Of a DNA stretch of 64,000 nt, positions 11,401-20,581 are shown one piece after another. A program made the translations under genes and the position numbers. Below the pieces are notes generated by a model. That model was not told the origin of the DNA and did no database searches. It saw nothing but the letters and a program-made list of their open reading frames with translations. Each line of letters begins with the position of its first letter. Position 1 is the stretch's first letter. The DNA is from Parapristionchus giblindavisi (taxonomy: Eukaryota > Nematoda > Chromadorea > Rhabditida > Diplogasteridae). The stretch covers positions 1-64,000 of the forward strand of contig CALSFV010000226.1 in the NCBI GenBank assembly GCA_943737045.1. Direction: 5' to 3'.

Positions 11401-13923
11401 GATTGGATCGCTCAACAGCAATCTCTTCTGTGGCAGTCGGTATGATCTTTGATCTCTAGTTTCTCTGATCTTTGATCTTTATTTTTGATCTCTGATCTTT
11501 GAACTTTATTTTTGATCTCTGATCTTTGATCTCTATTTTTTATTTTTTGATCTTTGATCTTTGATGTTAAAAGTTTAGTTAAAAAATTGATATTCAATAT
11601 TAATTTGATCTTTGATCTTATCTAACTTTTAGACCTAAAGAATAGTTTAGCAAATCTGATCTTTCAATATTTGATCTTTGATCTTTGATCTTTGATCTCT
11701 TCCAGATACATGTACGCCGCCGCACGTCAAGGCCATCTCCCTGCGTGTTTCTCATGTGTGAACAAGGATAACGAGAGTCCACGAGTGGCTGTCTTTGCAC
11801 AGGTATAATCTTTGATCTTTAATATTTGATCTTTGAACTTTAAGCTAAAAACTTAATTCGTATATTAGTCGGTGTTAGCTGTGTTGTACTACTGTATGTC
11901 TGAAAGAAAGGGTACAAATTGTATTTTCCTTTATTGTAGACGTTCTTGGCGTTCGCCATCTCCTTCGTGGGAGATCTCGACGCACTCATTGGTAAGTGTC
12001 GCCCACACCGCACGCACCACGGTGGTGTGATAGTGTATCTAGGAGAACGATATTTAGTTTTAAAAAAACGATTGCTATTTATGACGAATTTACCCAAACT
12101 TACACAAGCTTTACAAGCTTTACACAATAATCTCCACAGTCTTTACACAAGATTTTAGACACAAAATAATTAGTGGAAATCAATAAATAAGATACTATAA
12201 TCGATATCGATACAGGCTACGTCATGTTCGGTTTCTGGGCTCAGCGCATCTTCACTCTGGTCGCGCTGATTCTGATACGACACAGACAGATTCCGGTCCA
12301 TCCTGAGGTCATTCGAATGCCACTTGTCATGTACGTTAGGAAATATTTATTTAGACATTTTTTACATTATTTTTTAAAGATTTTTGTAATAATGCTATCC
12401 GATTTATGATTCTGACAGTGCTGAAACGAAAGAAAAATGCATTTATAAATTGCATAAATTGCATAAAAAAAAACAATGCTTCACCGCACTCAATTATGTT
12501 TCATTGACTACTGAAAATTCATCGGCGAATATTTTCGATAGTATTGATCTATTAAGCATTTCAATAAAACAAAATATTTAATTAATAACAATAAGGAAAA
12601 AATTAACGAAATACACAATTACAGTATCTATCTGTTCCTCGCGATCACTGTAGGTCTGGTCATCATTCCCATCTTCCAAGAGTTCTCCGTCACCGCTCTC
12701 GGTGAGGATTCTTGATTTTGTTGATTGCTATGAATCTCTTCCGTCTCTTGATAGTCAGACAGAATAAAATATTTATTCATTTATTAATTTATAATTGAAT
12801 ATATAGTTATTTATTGAATATGTATGACAAGTGTGATTGTTAACTGAGAAGTGTTGATTCCGAATTTCAAAGTAGTGCAAGTACTGCATAGTGCGTGTGA
12901 TGACACTAAGTGACGCACTGCGTGAAGTTGATCGATCGATATTTCGAAAGTTATGATATTCCTTATTCAGGCATAGCAATCTGCAGTGTTGGTTTCATCT
13001 TCTACTTCATCTTCATCTATCCCGAGCAACTGCCGGCTTGTATGTACAGATGGAATGGTATGATCTACTTGATTCTGAAAATCAATCGATTAAACGCATT
13101 GAAATTCAAGATCTCAATCAATCAATAATTTCCTATACTTTTTTGTTTCGTGTTCTTGAATTTCGAGATTTTGTCGATTTTCTCGAAGCGCACAAGCATT
13201 TGAGAATTCTTATCAACGGTGTTATTGGCGGTTCGAATGGTGAATTGTTATAAAAAAACTCGACGAGGATTTTTGACCATTCCTTTGCTGTTATTCCTTG
13301 CGCGTTTAGCTCGTTTAGCATTACTCCTATACACTGGCGTGAACCCTGCAATACTATAGTTGGAGCATTGGTAAAAACAATTAATTCTCGGTCATTGCAG
13401 TCAAGTCGACCTGGTTGTGCTGCGTCGTCTTCGACGCCCAACCCGACCTCAAACCGGGCGTAACGATCTGCGGGGTGTTGCCACCATCCGAATCCGCCCA
13501 ACATCTCATTCCGAAGGTAGCGTCGTCAAGGCTACGATTAAGTGTGCGTGCTCATGTCTTTACCCCCTCCCACAGTAACCGAGTAATAACCCTACCCGAA
13601 AACATTTTAACCTATACCGAAAACTTCTTTTTTACAGACTTTAACAATCGCTTCCTCTAATACAATCAATCAGTAACAAACCAAGCTTTTCATACTTGAA
13701 TATTGTCTAACGCAGTCTATATAATGCCTAAATTGTTTTGAACCAAACTAATCTAACTACTATATTAACCCTGCCAATAAATCGATCGATATTAATTGAT
13801 TATTGATTATTTCAGATTTCGTCATCGTCTCGTATCTCCGAAGATTCCGTGCCCGATCTCCATTCAGACGAGAAGAATGTTATGAGAAGAAACGGATCGA
13901 TGACAGGATTGAGAATGATGTAG
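8415..13923 (+). CDS. SLC7/AAT-family amino-acid transporter, light-chain type
   Basis: Membrane permease of the LAT/AAT branch of the APC superfamily, which moves amino acids across the plasma membrane. I join 18 exons with consistent phases: 8415-8515, 8569-8633, 8809-8898, 8964-9064, 9331-9394, 9544-9620, 10051-10105, 10519-10596, 10860-10926, 11057-11180, 11336-11439, 11706-11802, 11940-11991, 12216-12330, 12625-12701, 12971-13057, 13401-13516, 13816-13923, giving 525 residues. TM1 carries the GSGIF substrate-site motif (residues 22-26), then the VGLSL and ALCYIELG segments; TM6 has GLWAFSGW (211-218). About twelve hydrophobic segments are expected. The cysteine that links mammalian LATs to their heavy chain, between TM3 and TM4, is not seen, as in nematode AAT-4 to AAT-9 rather than AAT-1 to AAT-3. 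The start ATG lies 10 bases after a 3' splice site, suggesting trans-splicing or a 5' leader exon. The intron after 10596 begins with GC. Confidence 0.92.
9177..9251. repeat. Hairpin element, family J copy 3 (intronic)
   Basis: CTCTCTGGTAGCGCTCTCGC is followed about 20 bases later by GAGAGCATTACCAGAGCGGA. It lies in the transporter intron between exons 4 and 5. Confidence 0.7.
9455..9526. repeat. Small hairpin MITE in transporter intron 5
   Basis: AAGCTAACCCCGATCTGACC near 9455 is the near-complement of GGTCAGATCGGGGCTTA near 9510, with an inner arm CTCTAGC / GCTAGAG. The stem is about 30 bp and the spacer about 12 bp. It is a different sequence from the J family. Confidence 0.7.
9900..9988. 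repeat. Hairpin element, family J copy 4 (intronic)
   Basis: The best preserved ends: GAGCTAATTTGAAAC at the left and GTTTCAAATTAGCTC at the right, with CGCTCTCTCGT / GCGAGAGAGC inside. It lies in the transporter intron between exons 6 and 7. Confidence 0.8.
10346..10435. repeat. Hairpin element, family J copy 5 (intronic)
   Basis: GAGCTAATTGTAAACACTCT at the left and GCGGAGAGCCAAATTAG at the right, with ACTCTCTCGT / ACGAGAGAGT inside. It lies in the intron between transporter exons 7 and 8. Confidence 0.75.
10695..10785. repeat. Hairpin element, family J copy 6 (intronic)
   Basis: CCGCTCTGGCAATGCTCTCT is matched by TCTGGCCAGAGCTGAGAATT further on. It lies in the GC-AG intron between transporter exons 8 and 9. 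Confidence 0.7.
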
Positions 13924-14083
13924 GGCTTGCTAACGATATTAACGATACTGTAGGTTGAAGTAAGAGTGCGGTACTTGAAATACCGTAACGATAAGTTAGA
14001 ATACGGTAGTTGAGGCACTGTAATGATAGGTTAGAATACGGTACTTGAAGTTAAACAACAAAACAATAAATCAATAATTTCAG

Positions 14084-14157
14084 TTTGCCCGGTTCTCTGG
14101 TGGATCTACTCGGAGCAACCGACGCCTGAGCCAGATACGATCGAGTTCAAACTATAA
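14084..14157 (+). CDS. Possible alternative last exon of the SLC7 transporter
   Basis: A TTTCAG acceptor precedes an open stretch of 74 bases ending in TAA. Its phase fits exactly after the exon ending at 13057, skipping 13401-13516 and 13816-13923, which would give a 475-residue isoform with C-terminus TPEPDTIEFKL. The FKL end resembles a class II PDZ ligand; C. elegans AAT-6 is known to bind the PDZ protein NRFL-1 through its C-terminus. Alternatively this is 3' UTR. It does not fit in phase after 13923, where a stop already occurs. Confidence 0.4.
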
Positions 14158-14768
14158 ACTACATTTTAGTCTACGATTTACCATTTTTCTAGTCATTCTT
14201 TGTAGCGATCAAACTATAGTCTAGTTCAAGCATGCTCACCTATCCCTCTCGTTCTGTTTCTCCCCTACACATATCAGCCATCATTCTTCACACGACGGTG
14301 CTAATCATTTATGTGACCCGTTGAACGCCTCCTCGAACCACCGTAACCCTAGATCCGTTATTGATCCGTTTTACGAGGTATAGCTACCGCTGTTACAGTA
14401 CCCCTTTACAGAACAGGAACTTATCGATTTTATCATAGAACAAAAAGATTGTAAGCAGAGCTCATATGAATAATCCTTCTAGAAAGGGTATTTGACATGA
14501 ATCAATTATTGATTGATTTCCTCCTTAAACCGGTGAACACCCACTCGATACCCAACACTCTACTAATCATTCTTTCCATCCACTACAGTATACTCCCCCA
14601 TTCGGTGTCTAGTTACAGTATCTCTACAGTATACCCGCCATGACGTTACAGTAACCCGTTAAGCGCATTTTCATTGTTTTGACTCATTTTCGTCATTAGA
14701 TATCCAGTATACAGTACTCCATAATCTATATAGTTGCAATACCGTACACCGCAATACTCATTCACTTA

Positions 14769-15165
14769 ATGTTTCCTTTGCGTTAATGTTTCTTGTTATA
14801 TTCATACTGTAATCACTACCGTACCTCAATTTTACTTCCCCGAATGGTGCGATACTGTAACGCAAATTGTTCATTAATCCGAGAAAATAAAGTCACTTTG
14901 CGATTACGACTCATACGACAGGCAAACAGGGAGAGAGTACGGTATTTACGGAATAAAAAAACCGGAAGAAATTTGCGCGATACTCTGACTCCATCCCCTT
15001 TCTCGCATGACATTACATTTTCGCTTATTTTTACCGAATTTATGGCACTTTCTCGTCATTCCCCCTGGCTTCCCCCAAAAGATAAAATAATATGCATTTA
15101 AAAATATTGGGAAAAACCTCACGAAAAATGTGCGAAAAATCTCTCTCAACTTTTTTTCTTTTTTT
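14769..15165. repeat. Dispersed repeat N with inverted copy at 40.6-41.0 kb
   Basis: The sequence around AAATAAAGTCACTTTGCGAT recurs about ten times (near 14890, 20190, 23485, 28575, 36300, 40910, 47950, 48860, 55060, 58975), usually just 3' of a DNAJC8-like copy. This copy is exceptional: about 325 bp (14840-15165) match 40640-40972 in reverse complement, without an adjacent DNAJC8-like exon in either place. The tract ends in AT-rich sequence. Short reading frames through the family are not convincing proteins. Confidence 0.7.
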
Positions 15166-15240
15166 CGTGACTTTTGATGTCTATAATAAGCTTCAAATAA
15201 AGACAAAACAAATCAAATAATTTATTCCTGTATAAGCATG

Positions 15241-16092
15241 GCAGGGCATCGTATTGATAACTTCTTTTCACATTACACGGTGTCAGGAAAAATTATTCTT
15301 CTTATGCCGAAGAAGTCGGTCCAGTGCATGCCGTTAGGAAACACTTGAGAAGACAACTCTCAATCCGATATTGAAGAGCACCAATCAAAAAGACCGATTC
15401 CGACAACACGCGTAAGACGAACCGGTAGAGACTTGCAACAGGTGTGAATGTCGCCGGGCTTCGATTCTATCCACTTTCCGACTTTCTTATCAACGAGAGA
15501 CATTCGGACCGCTCAGCACGAGTGGAATGCGGAAAGTAATAAACTTATAAGGTTTTATTGTTAATGCTTTAATTGTTTCTGATAAAAAAATTCATCTATT
15601 GAGTATGTTTACTCTTTAGCCACGGACAATTCCATTTTCAAGATGAGTTTGGCCAAACTATGGTCAAGATAACTTGAGAAATATGAAAATGCAAATGATA
15701 CCTGTCGTGTCATATACCAAATGAAAGAGCGAAAAAATCTGAATAAGATAAACTATTTCAAAGTAGTCAGTACGGCCAATATGCAAATTTATATTCCAGT
15801 GCTCTCTGTTTTTGGTACAAAACAATTCGTTACAAGTCACATTGTCAGTGATACTTATCGAGTGATATACTATGTGAAAGAGGAAAAAATTCTGAATGAC
15901 ACAAACTTCAGTTCATGTCGATCTGCAACATTTTACTGCTGCTATAATGACCGAAGTACAAAAGTAGCTTTTACTCTGATATGGTCAAGATAACTTGAGA
16001 AATATGAAAATGCAAATGATACCTGTCGTGTCATATACCAAATGAAAGAGCACATATAGTCCCCTCTCGAAGCCATTCGCATATCACGATAT
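15241..16092. other. Unassigned sequence with a 70 bp direct repeat
   Basis: The stretch TGGTCAAGATAACTTGAGAA and its continuation through ATACCAAATGAAAGAGC occur at about 15660-15729 and again at about 15981-16050, 321 bp apart. The part from about 15606 (CTTTAGCCACGGACAATTCC) is shared with 38614 onward. No gene was recognised; the 90-codon frame at 15721-15993 crosses the direct repeat and has no recognisable domain. Confidence 0.5.
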
Positions 16093-17999
16093 CACGGGTC
16101 TCCCGTAAAAGTGTATCAAAATCTCCCCCTGTTGCCACTAGGAAAAATTTTCCTCTCGGATTTGGATGAAAGTCGATTGGTGGATGTGGTTGGGGGTCAT
16201 GAGAAGACCTATCGACTTGATTTGGCGAAAATCGCAGATTATCGATTTTTTGTGATCTACCACGGAAATTGCCATAACTCGGTTCATTTTCATCGTACAG
16301 AGACCGGACAGGAGTCATTAGAATCCTATTAGTATGCTCTACAAAAAAGGTTTTCGACACATACTGGCGGAAAACCCGTCTTCAATGTGTTTCACCCAAA
16401 AAACTGATTTTTCGATTAGAAAAGTGAGTGTTTCTCGAAAATTTCTCAAAAAGATTATAAATTTTATTGCACCAGTGGATTAGCCGCACCAGATATAGGG
16501 TACGTATGTAGTTCATTTGACTCATCTCTGGCTTCGGGACATCGAAATATAAAGTACTCCCGGACTTAGTCATTTTTTTCAAAAAAATGGTTTTTTGACC
16601 ATAAATCGCTTCAAATTGGTCGTGGACACTATTTTAAAAAAGGAAAATGAAGCTCTCAATAAGCACAACAAAATATATTTATATGATTATCACGCTGGAG
16701 ATCATCATTCCCGAGCTATAATACGATTTTCTCAATTTGAAGGAAGAATCCGAATTTTCGTTATCTTTGTTTACATTCGAGATTTTATTATTAGTAGCAT
16801 AATCTTTCAAAAATAGTATGAGTTAGAATACTTTTTACGCAACTTAAAAAGTTCACATAGAATAGAAATTGAGAATACAGAGAGAGAATAAATTAAATTG
16901 AGAATAAATTGAGAATATTTGAGAATAAATTGAAAATACATTGAGAATAGAAGAATAATTGAGAATAAAAGAAGAAGGCAGTGACGAGGGGCAGAACCAA
17001 AAGAGATGTGGCGCTCGTCAAGAACTTCATCAATGAGTGGGAGAAGGAGGTAGATGAGGATGGAGCATTCATCGAGGATGAAGTGGCAGCGCACGAGGAT
17101 GATCGGATTATCACCCCTGATGAGATCTACGATTGGATTCACAATGAGAAGAACAATCTGTTCACGGATGATGGCCCTGACATATCTAGTGAACTCGTAT
17201 TCGATCAGTAAATGAACCCGCCGTTCCATTCTCAATTTCTATTCTATGTAAACTTTTTAAGTTGCGTAAAAGTATCTAACTCATGGTTTTTTTGATAAAA
17301 TTATGCTACTAATAATAAAATCTCGATTGTAAAGAAAGATAACGAAAATTCGGATTCTTCATTCAAATTGAGAAAATCGTATTATAGCTCGGGAATGATG
17401 ATCTCCAGCGTGATAATCATATAAATATATTTTGTTGTGCTTATTGAGAGCTTCATTTTCCTTTTTTAAAATAGTGTCTACGACCAATTTGAAGCGATTT
17501 ATGGTCAAAAAACCATTTTTTTGAAAAAAATGACTGTCCGGGAGTACTTTATATTTCGATGTCCCGAAGCCAGAGATGAGTCAAATGAACTACATACTTA
17601 CCCTATATCTGGTGCGGCGAATCCACTGGTGCAATAAAATTTATAATCTTTTTGAGAAATTTTCGAGAAACACTCACTTTTCTAATCGAAAAATCAGTTT
17701 TTTGGGTGAAACACATTGAAGACGGGTTTTCCGCCAGTATGTGTCGAAAACCTTTTTTGTAGAGCATACTAATAGGATTCTAATGACTCCTGTCCGGTCT
17801 CTGTACGATGAAAATGAACCGAGTTATGGCAATTTCCGTGGTAGATCACAAAAAATCGATAATCTGCGATTTTGGTTAAATCAAGTCGATAGGTCTTCTC
17901 ATGACCTCCAACCACATCCACCAATCGACTTTCATCCAAATCCGAGAGAAAATTTTTTCCTAGTGGCAGGCGCTCATACACTTTTACCGGAGACCCGTG
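16093..17999. mobile_element. Palindromic transposon A with ATAT target duplication
   Basis: About 1.9 kb. The ends are CACGGGTCTCC and GGAGACCCGTG, directly flanked by ATAT at 16089-16092 and 18000-18003. Arms of about 770 bp (16093-16866 and 17228-17999) are near-perfect reverse complements, and the centre holds a short acidic reading frame. A related uninserted site occurs at about 38690-38760, where the flanking sequence is continuous. End sequence and length match element B at 20582-22498 (CACGGATCTCC, 1.9 kb), so A and B are one family. Confidence 0.85.
16981..17211 (+). CDS. Acidic protein remnant inside element A
   Basis: This 76-codon frame is the only interior sequence between the arms of element A. 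It is rich in Glu and Asp, and its second half contains HEDDRIITPDEIYDWIHN. The zinc-finger protein in element B has EEDDREITADAVYDFLHS at the matching place, so the two are related. Here the zinc finger and the basic middle part are missing, so it is probably a deletion derivative. The true start may not be the first ATG: the frame is preceded by a degenerate tandem repeat of GAGAATAAATT. Function unknown; presumably a transposon-encoded protein. Confidence 0.5.
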   Translation: MTRGRTKRDVALVKNFINEWEKEVDEDGAFIEDEVAAHEDDRIITPDEIYDWIHNEKNNLFTDDGPDISSELVFDQ

Positions 18000-18063
18000 A
18001 TATGACCTCTCGAGACGAAAAATTCACTCCTCTCATTTTCTCATTCGACTACGGCATATAGCA

Positions 18064-19483
18064 GTTTGGCGGTCTCCTTAGTCGTAGTAAACTTGTATTG
18101 GCTACTCCTTACAATGAGGTGCTTCAATTGTAAGAAATGGTCCCTTTTATGCTTTTATGGTCCATTTTATGAGATAAGAAAAAGAAACCCAGTTGAATCC
18201 CTCCCCAGAAGGTGTTTAGAAAGCCTAGAGGTGTATTTCCTTCTTCAGTGGACTAATTTCTGAATTCTATTTCGCCGAAAAAGCAGATGCTGAAGGACCA
18301 TCAAGAATGATGAGATAGTACAAGATTAATCGATGTATAGATGAACGAAGACCCATTGATCTATGAAGACTCACCGCATCAATGTGCGCATGTGATAAAT
18401 TATTATTATTATTAACGTCAAACCCCGATGTGAAACGTTTTCATTCCTTGTTAGTCTGTTCCCTTGCACAAATCATAAATGATAGTGACAAATATTTATT
18501 TCAGAAAATCACATTATTTAAGCGGAAGCGACACTGCTATCCTTTAACACCTAAAACAACAAAAAAAAAGAAATAATTCTGGGGTATAGATAAGATAATA
18601 TCAGCACCGTCCTGACATCTTCCCACTCAACATACGCCCCCCCCCCCTTTAAGGAGAGTTGCTGGAGAATGGGAAAAGACAAGACGAATGCCTCAAACTG
18701 AGACTGAATCAGAACTGCCAGCAGCCACTCCTGTTTCCTGCCGTTCCTGCCTAACCGCATATTATTAGACATGCCTAGAAACAATGTAAAAAAACATCCA
18801 TGCTAAAGCAAACGTGGCCAAGAAAATAATCTTTCAATCACTTAAGCTCATTAGATATGAGCTTAAGCAATCAGAGAAAATATTGACGACGATCCTCATC
18901 TGTTCCTGAAATTGTTGAAGGTTAGAGAACGACCTTATTGTTAAGGTTATACGACTTAAGCAAGTATTGAAGCTTTAATGTTATGAACATTTCTTAGACT
19001 TAGTCAATAGACTTAGAGACAGCTTAGGATTCAAAATCTTTATATCAGGTATTAAGGCTGTGAGGTATTAAGGCTAAGATCTTAAGGTTCTAAGTCCTAT
19101 AGTCTAAGGAAAATCCTATATCCTAAATGATAAAAATCAAGTAACTTACGTGTAGAACTGATGAGGAACGACCGTGCAAATGCTAAGAAATGGCCCCTTT
19201 TATTCGAAAAAATGATGCAATTTGAATGCCAACGTTGTCCTCATTCAAATCTAATTGACTTGTCTACAATGGTTTGTCTACGCAATGAAATTATATAATT
19301 AAAATTAACAATCATTATTGCAAATTAAGGCCCAACGTTGAAACTCTTATTCTATGCCCAAGTAAAAGAGTTTCAATCGATAATTCCAATAAAACTCACT
19401 AAATATTTACGCTTATAGTACTTCTCGTGTTACAGTATCAATTCTGTAATGATCAAAATTATTTAATTTGTGCTCAAAATATC
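18064..19483. repeat. Segmental-duplication block O/P without a DNAJC8-like copy
   Basis: Block O (about 18415-18700, with TTGCTGGAGAATGGGAAAAG) and block P (about 18800-19480, with GTAGAACTGATGAGGAACGA) recur in the same order at 22.5-23.2 kb and 57.7-58.7 kb, inverted at 36.65-37.65 kb, and partly at 20.28-20.53 and 48.3-48.6 kb. They lie on the 3' side of the DNAJC8-like copies and so belong to the duplicated unit. A short frame from ATGAGGAACGACCG is interrupted differently in different copies, which argues against coding. 18064-18415 shows nothing recognisable. Confidence 0.65.
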
Positions 19484-19491
19484 CTAATTAG

Positions 19492-19858
19492 TAGAGTTGG
19501 CTATTCGGGGGTTGCGGGCCCGCAATAGATTTGACTTTTTATTGCTAATGATTGCGGGCCCGCAGTGCGGTGTAAAATCATTGCGGGCCCGCAAACTTGG
19601 AGAGAGGGGAGGGGGAGCGATTGCGGGCCCGCAATAGCATTGCGGGCCCGCAACGTGAGAACGAAGGAAAGTGAAGAGAACATAGAAGAACGACCGATCA
19701 CAAAAAGCAGAGGGTAGGAATAAAGAAGTCGTTGCGGGCCCGCAATGCTATTGCGGGCCCGCAATCACTCCCCCTCCTCTCCCTTCGAGGTTGCGGGCCC
19801 GCAATGATTTTAGAGAGCATTGCGGGCCCGCAATGCGTGTGCATTATTGCCAACCCTA
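19492..19858. mobile_element. hAT-like MITE with nine GC-rich palindromes
   Basis: The ends TAGAGTTGGC and GCCAACCCTA are flanked by the 8 bp direct repeat CTAATTAG (19484-19491, 19859-19866). The uninserted site CCTAATTAGTGTAT is preserved at about 23150 and 58640, which proves insertion. An 8 bp duplication and TAG-type ends fit hAT elements. Inside are nine copies of GCGGGCCCGC, eight of them in the full form TTGCGGGCCCGCAA, spread over about 320 bp of otherwise ordinary sequence. No coding capacity. Confidence 0.88.
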
Positions 19859-19866
19859 CTAATTAG

Positions 19867-20581
19867 TGTATATAAAATTACAAAACTGATTTTTTTCACA
19901 TTTCGTGTTATCCATGAACAGAAAAAGCCTGGAACGGTAAATAATTCAAATATCGATTGTTTGTTTTATTTTCTCCGCATACTTCTCAATTCTTTGTAAT
20001 TGTACTCGTAATTCCCAAACGCAGCCAGTACTCCATTATGAATTTAGTTGCAATACTGCAATACTCATTCAATTAATGTCTCCATTTCGTCAATGTTTCT
20101 TGTTATTTAGTAAGTACATTCTACATTCTACGGTATCTCGCCTACACTTCCCCACATGGTGCTGTAATGCAAATAGTTCTCTGATCCGAGTAAATAAAGT
20201 CACTTTATCAAATATGTCTTCCGATTCGTGTGATGAATCTCTATCATTCTACCCGAATATTTTATTTTTTTTATTCATTCCTTGATACACTGTTCCCCTG
20301 TACAAATCGAAAATGATAGTGACAAATATTTATTTCAGACAATCACATTATTTAGGTGCAGGACTGTCTAGTTTTACGGGTGTCCTTTGACAGTCCTTTG
20401 ACGCCTAAAATCACAAAAATAAGAAATTGTTCAGGGGTATATGTAAGACGATATCAGTCCCGTCCTGACATATTCCCAATCAACATTCGCCCCCCTTTAA
20501 GGAGAGTTGCTGGAGAATGGGAAAAGACAGGACGAACCGCAACCAAATCCCTATTAACGATTCCGCCGAAATTCCCTTTAA
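19867..20581. repeat. Repeat blocks P/N/O between the MITE and element B
   Basis: A continuation of block P after the MITE insertion, then repeat N (about 20083-20220) and a second O block (about 20280-20540). No exon of DNAJC8 type is present, so this may be the scar of a unit that lost its gene. Confidence 0.55.

Larger units (their letters stand above)
8520..11840. repeat. Intronic GATCAAA heptamer arrays
   Basis: Tandem and near-tandem runs of the heptamer GATCAAA (or its complement TTTGATC) occur in many transporter introns: about 8521-8550, 8640-8790, 8905-8950, 9078-9135, 10933-10957, 11185-11230, 11305-11330, 11440-11570, 11600-11700 and 11805-11835. Both orientations occur, often within a few bases of splice sites. 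Smaller runs lie at about 1996-2015 and 46538-46575. Each junction of complete units creates CTTTGATC, which matches the TCF/LEF (POP-1) consensus. Confidence 0.85.

Noticed and set aside
13133..13504. 123-codon minus-strand frame
   Set aside because: It is antisense to transporter exon 17 and its flanking intron; the plus-strand exon has splice sites, phase and family similarity.
16031..18061. Mirrored frames starting MSKTFFVEHTNRILMTPVRS on opposite strands
   Set aside because: They are the two arms of palindromic element A read outward; identity reflects the inverted repeat, and the frames run through the transposon ends.
19492..19858. Possible CRISPR-like array (regular short palindromes)
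   Set aside because: Spacing is irregular, units are 14 bp, and the region is bounded by hAT-type ends with an 8 bp target duplication in a eukaryotic context.
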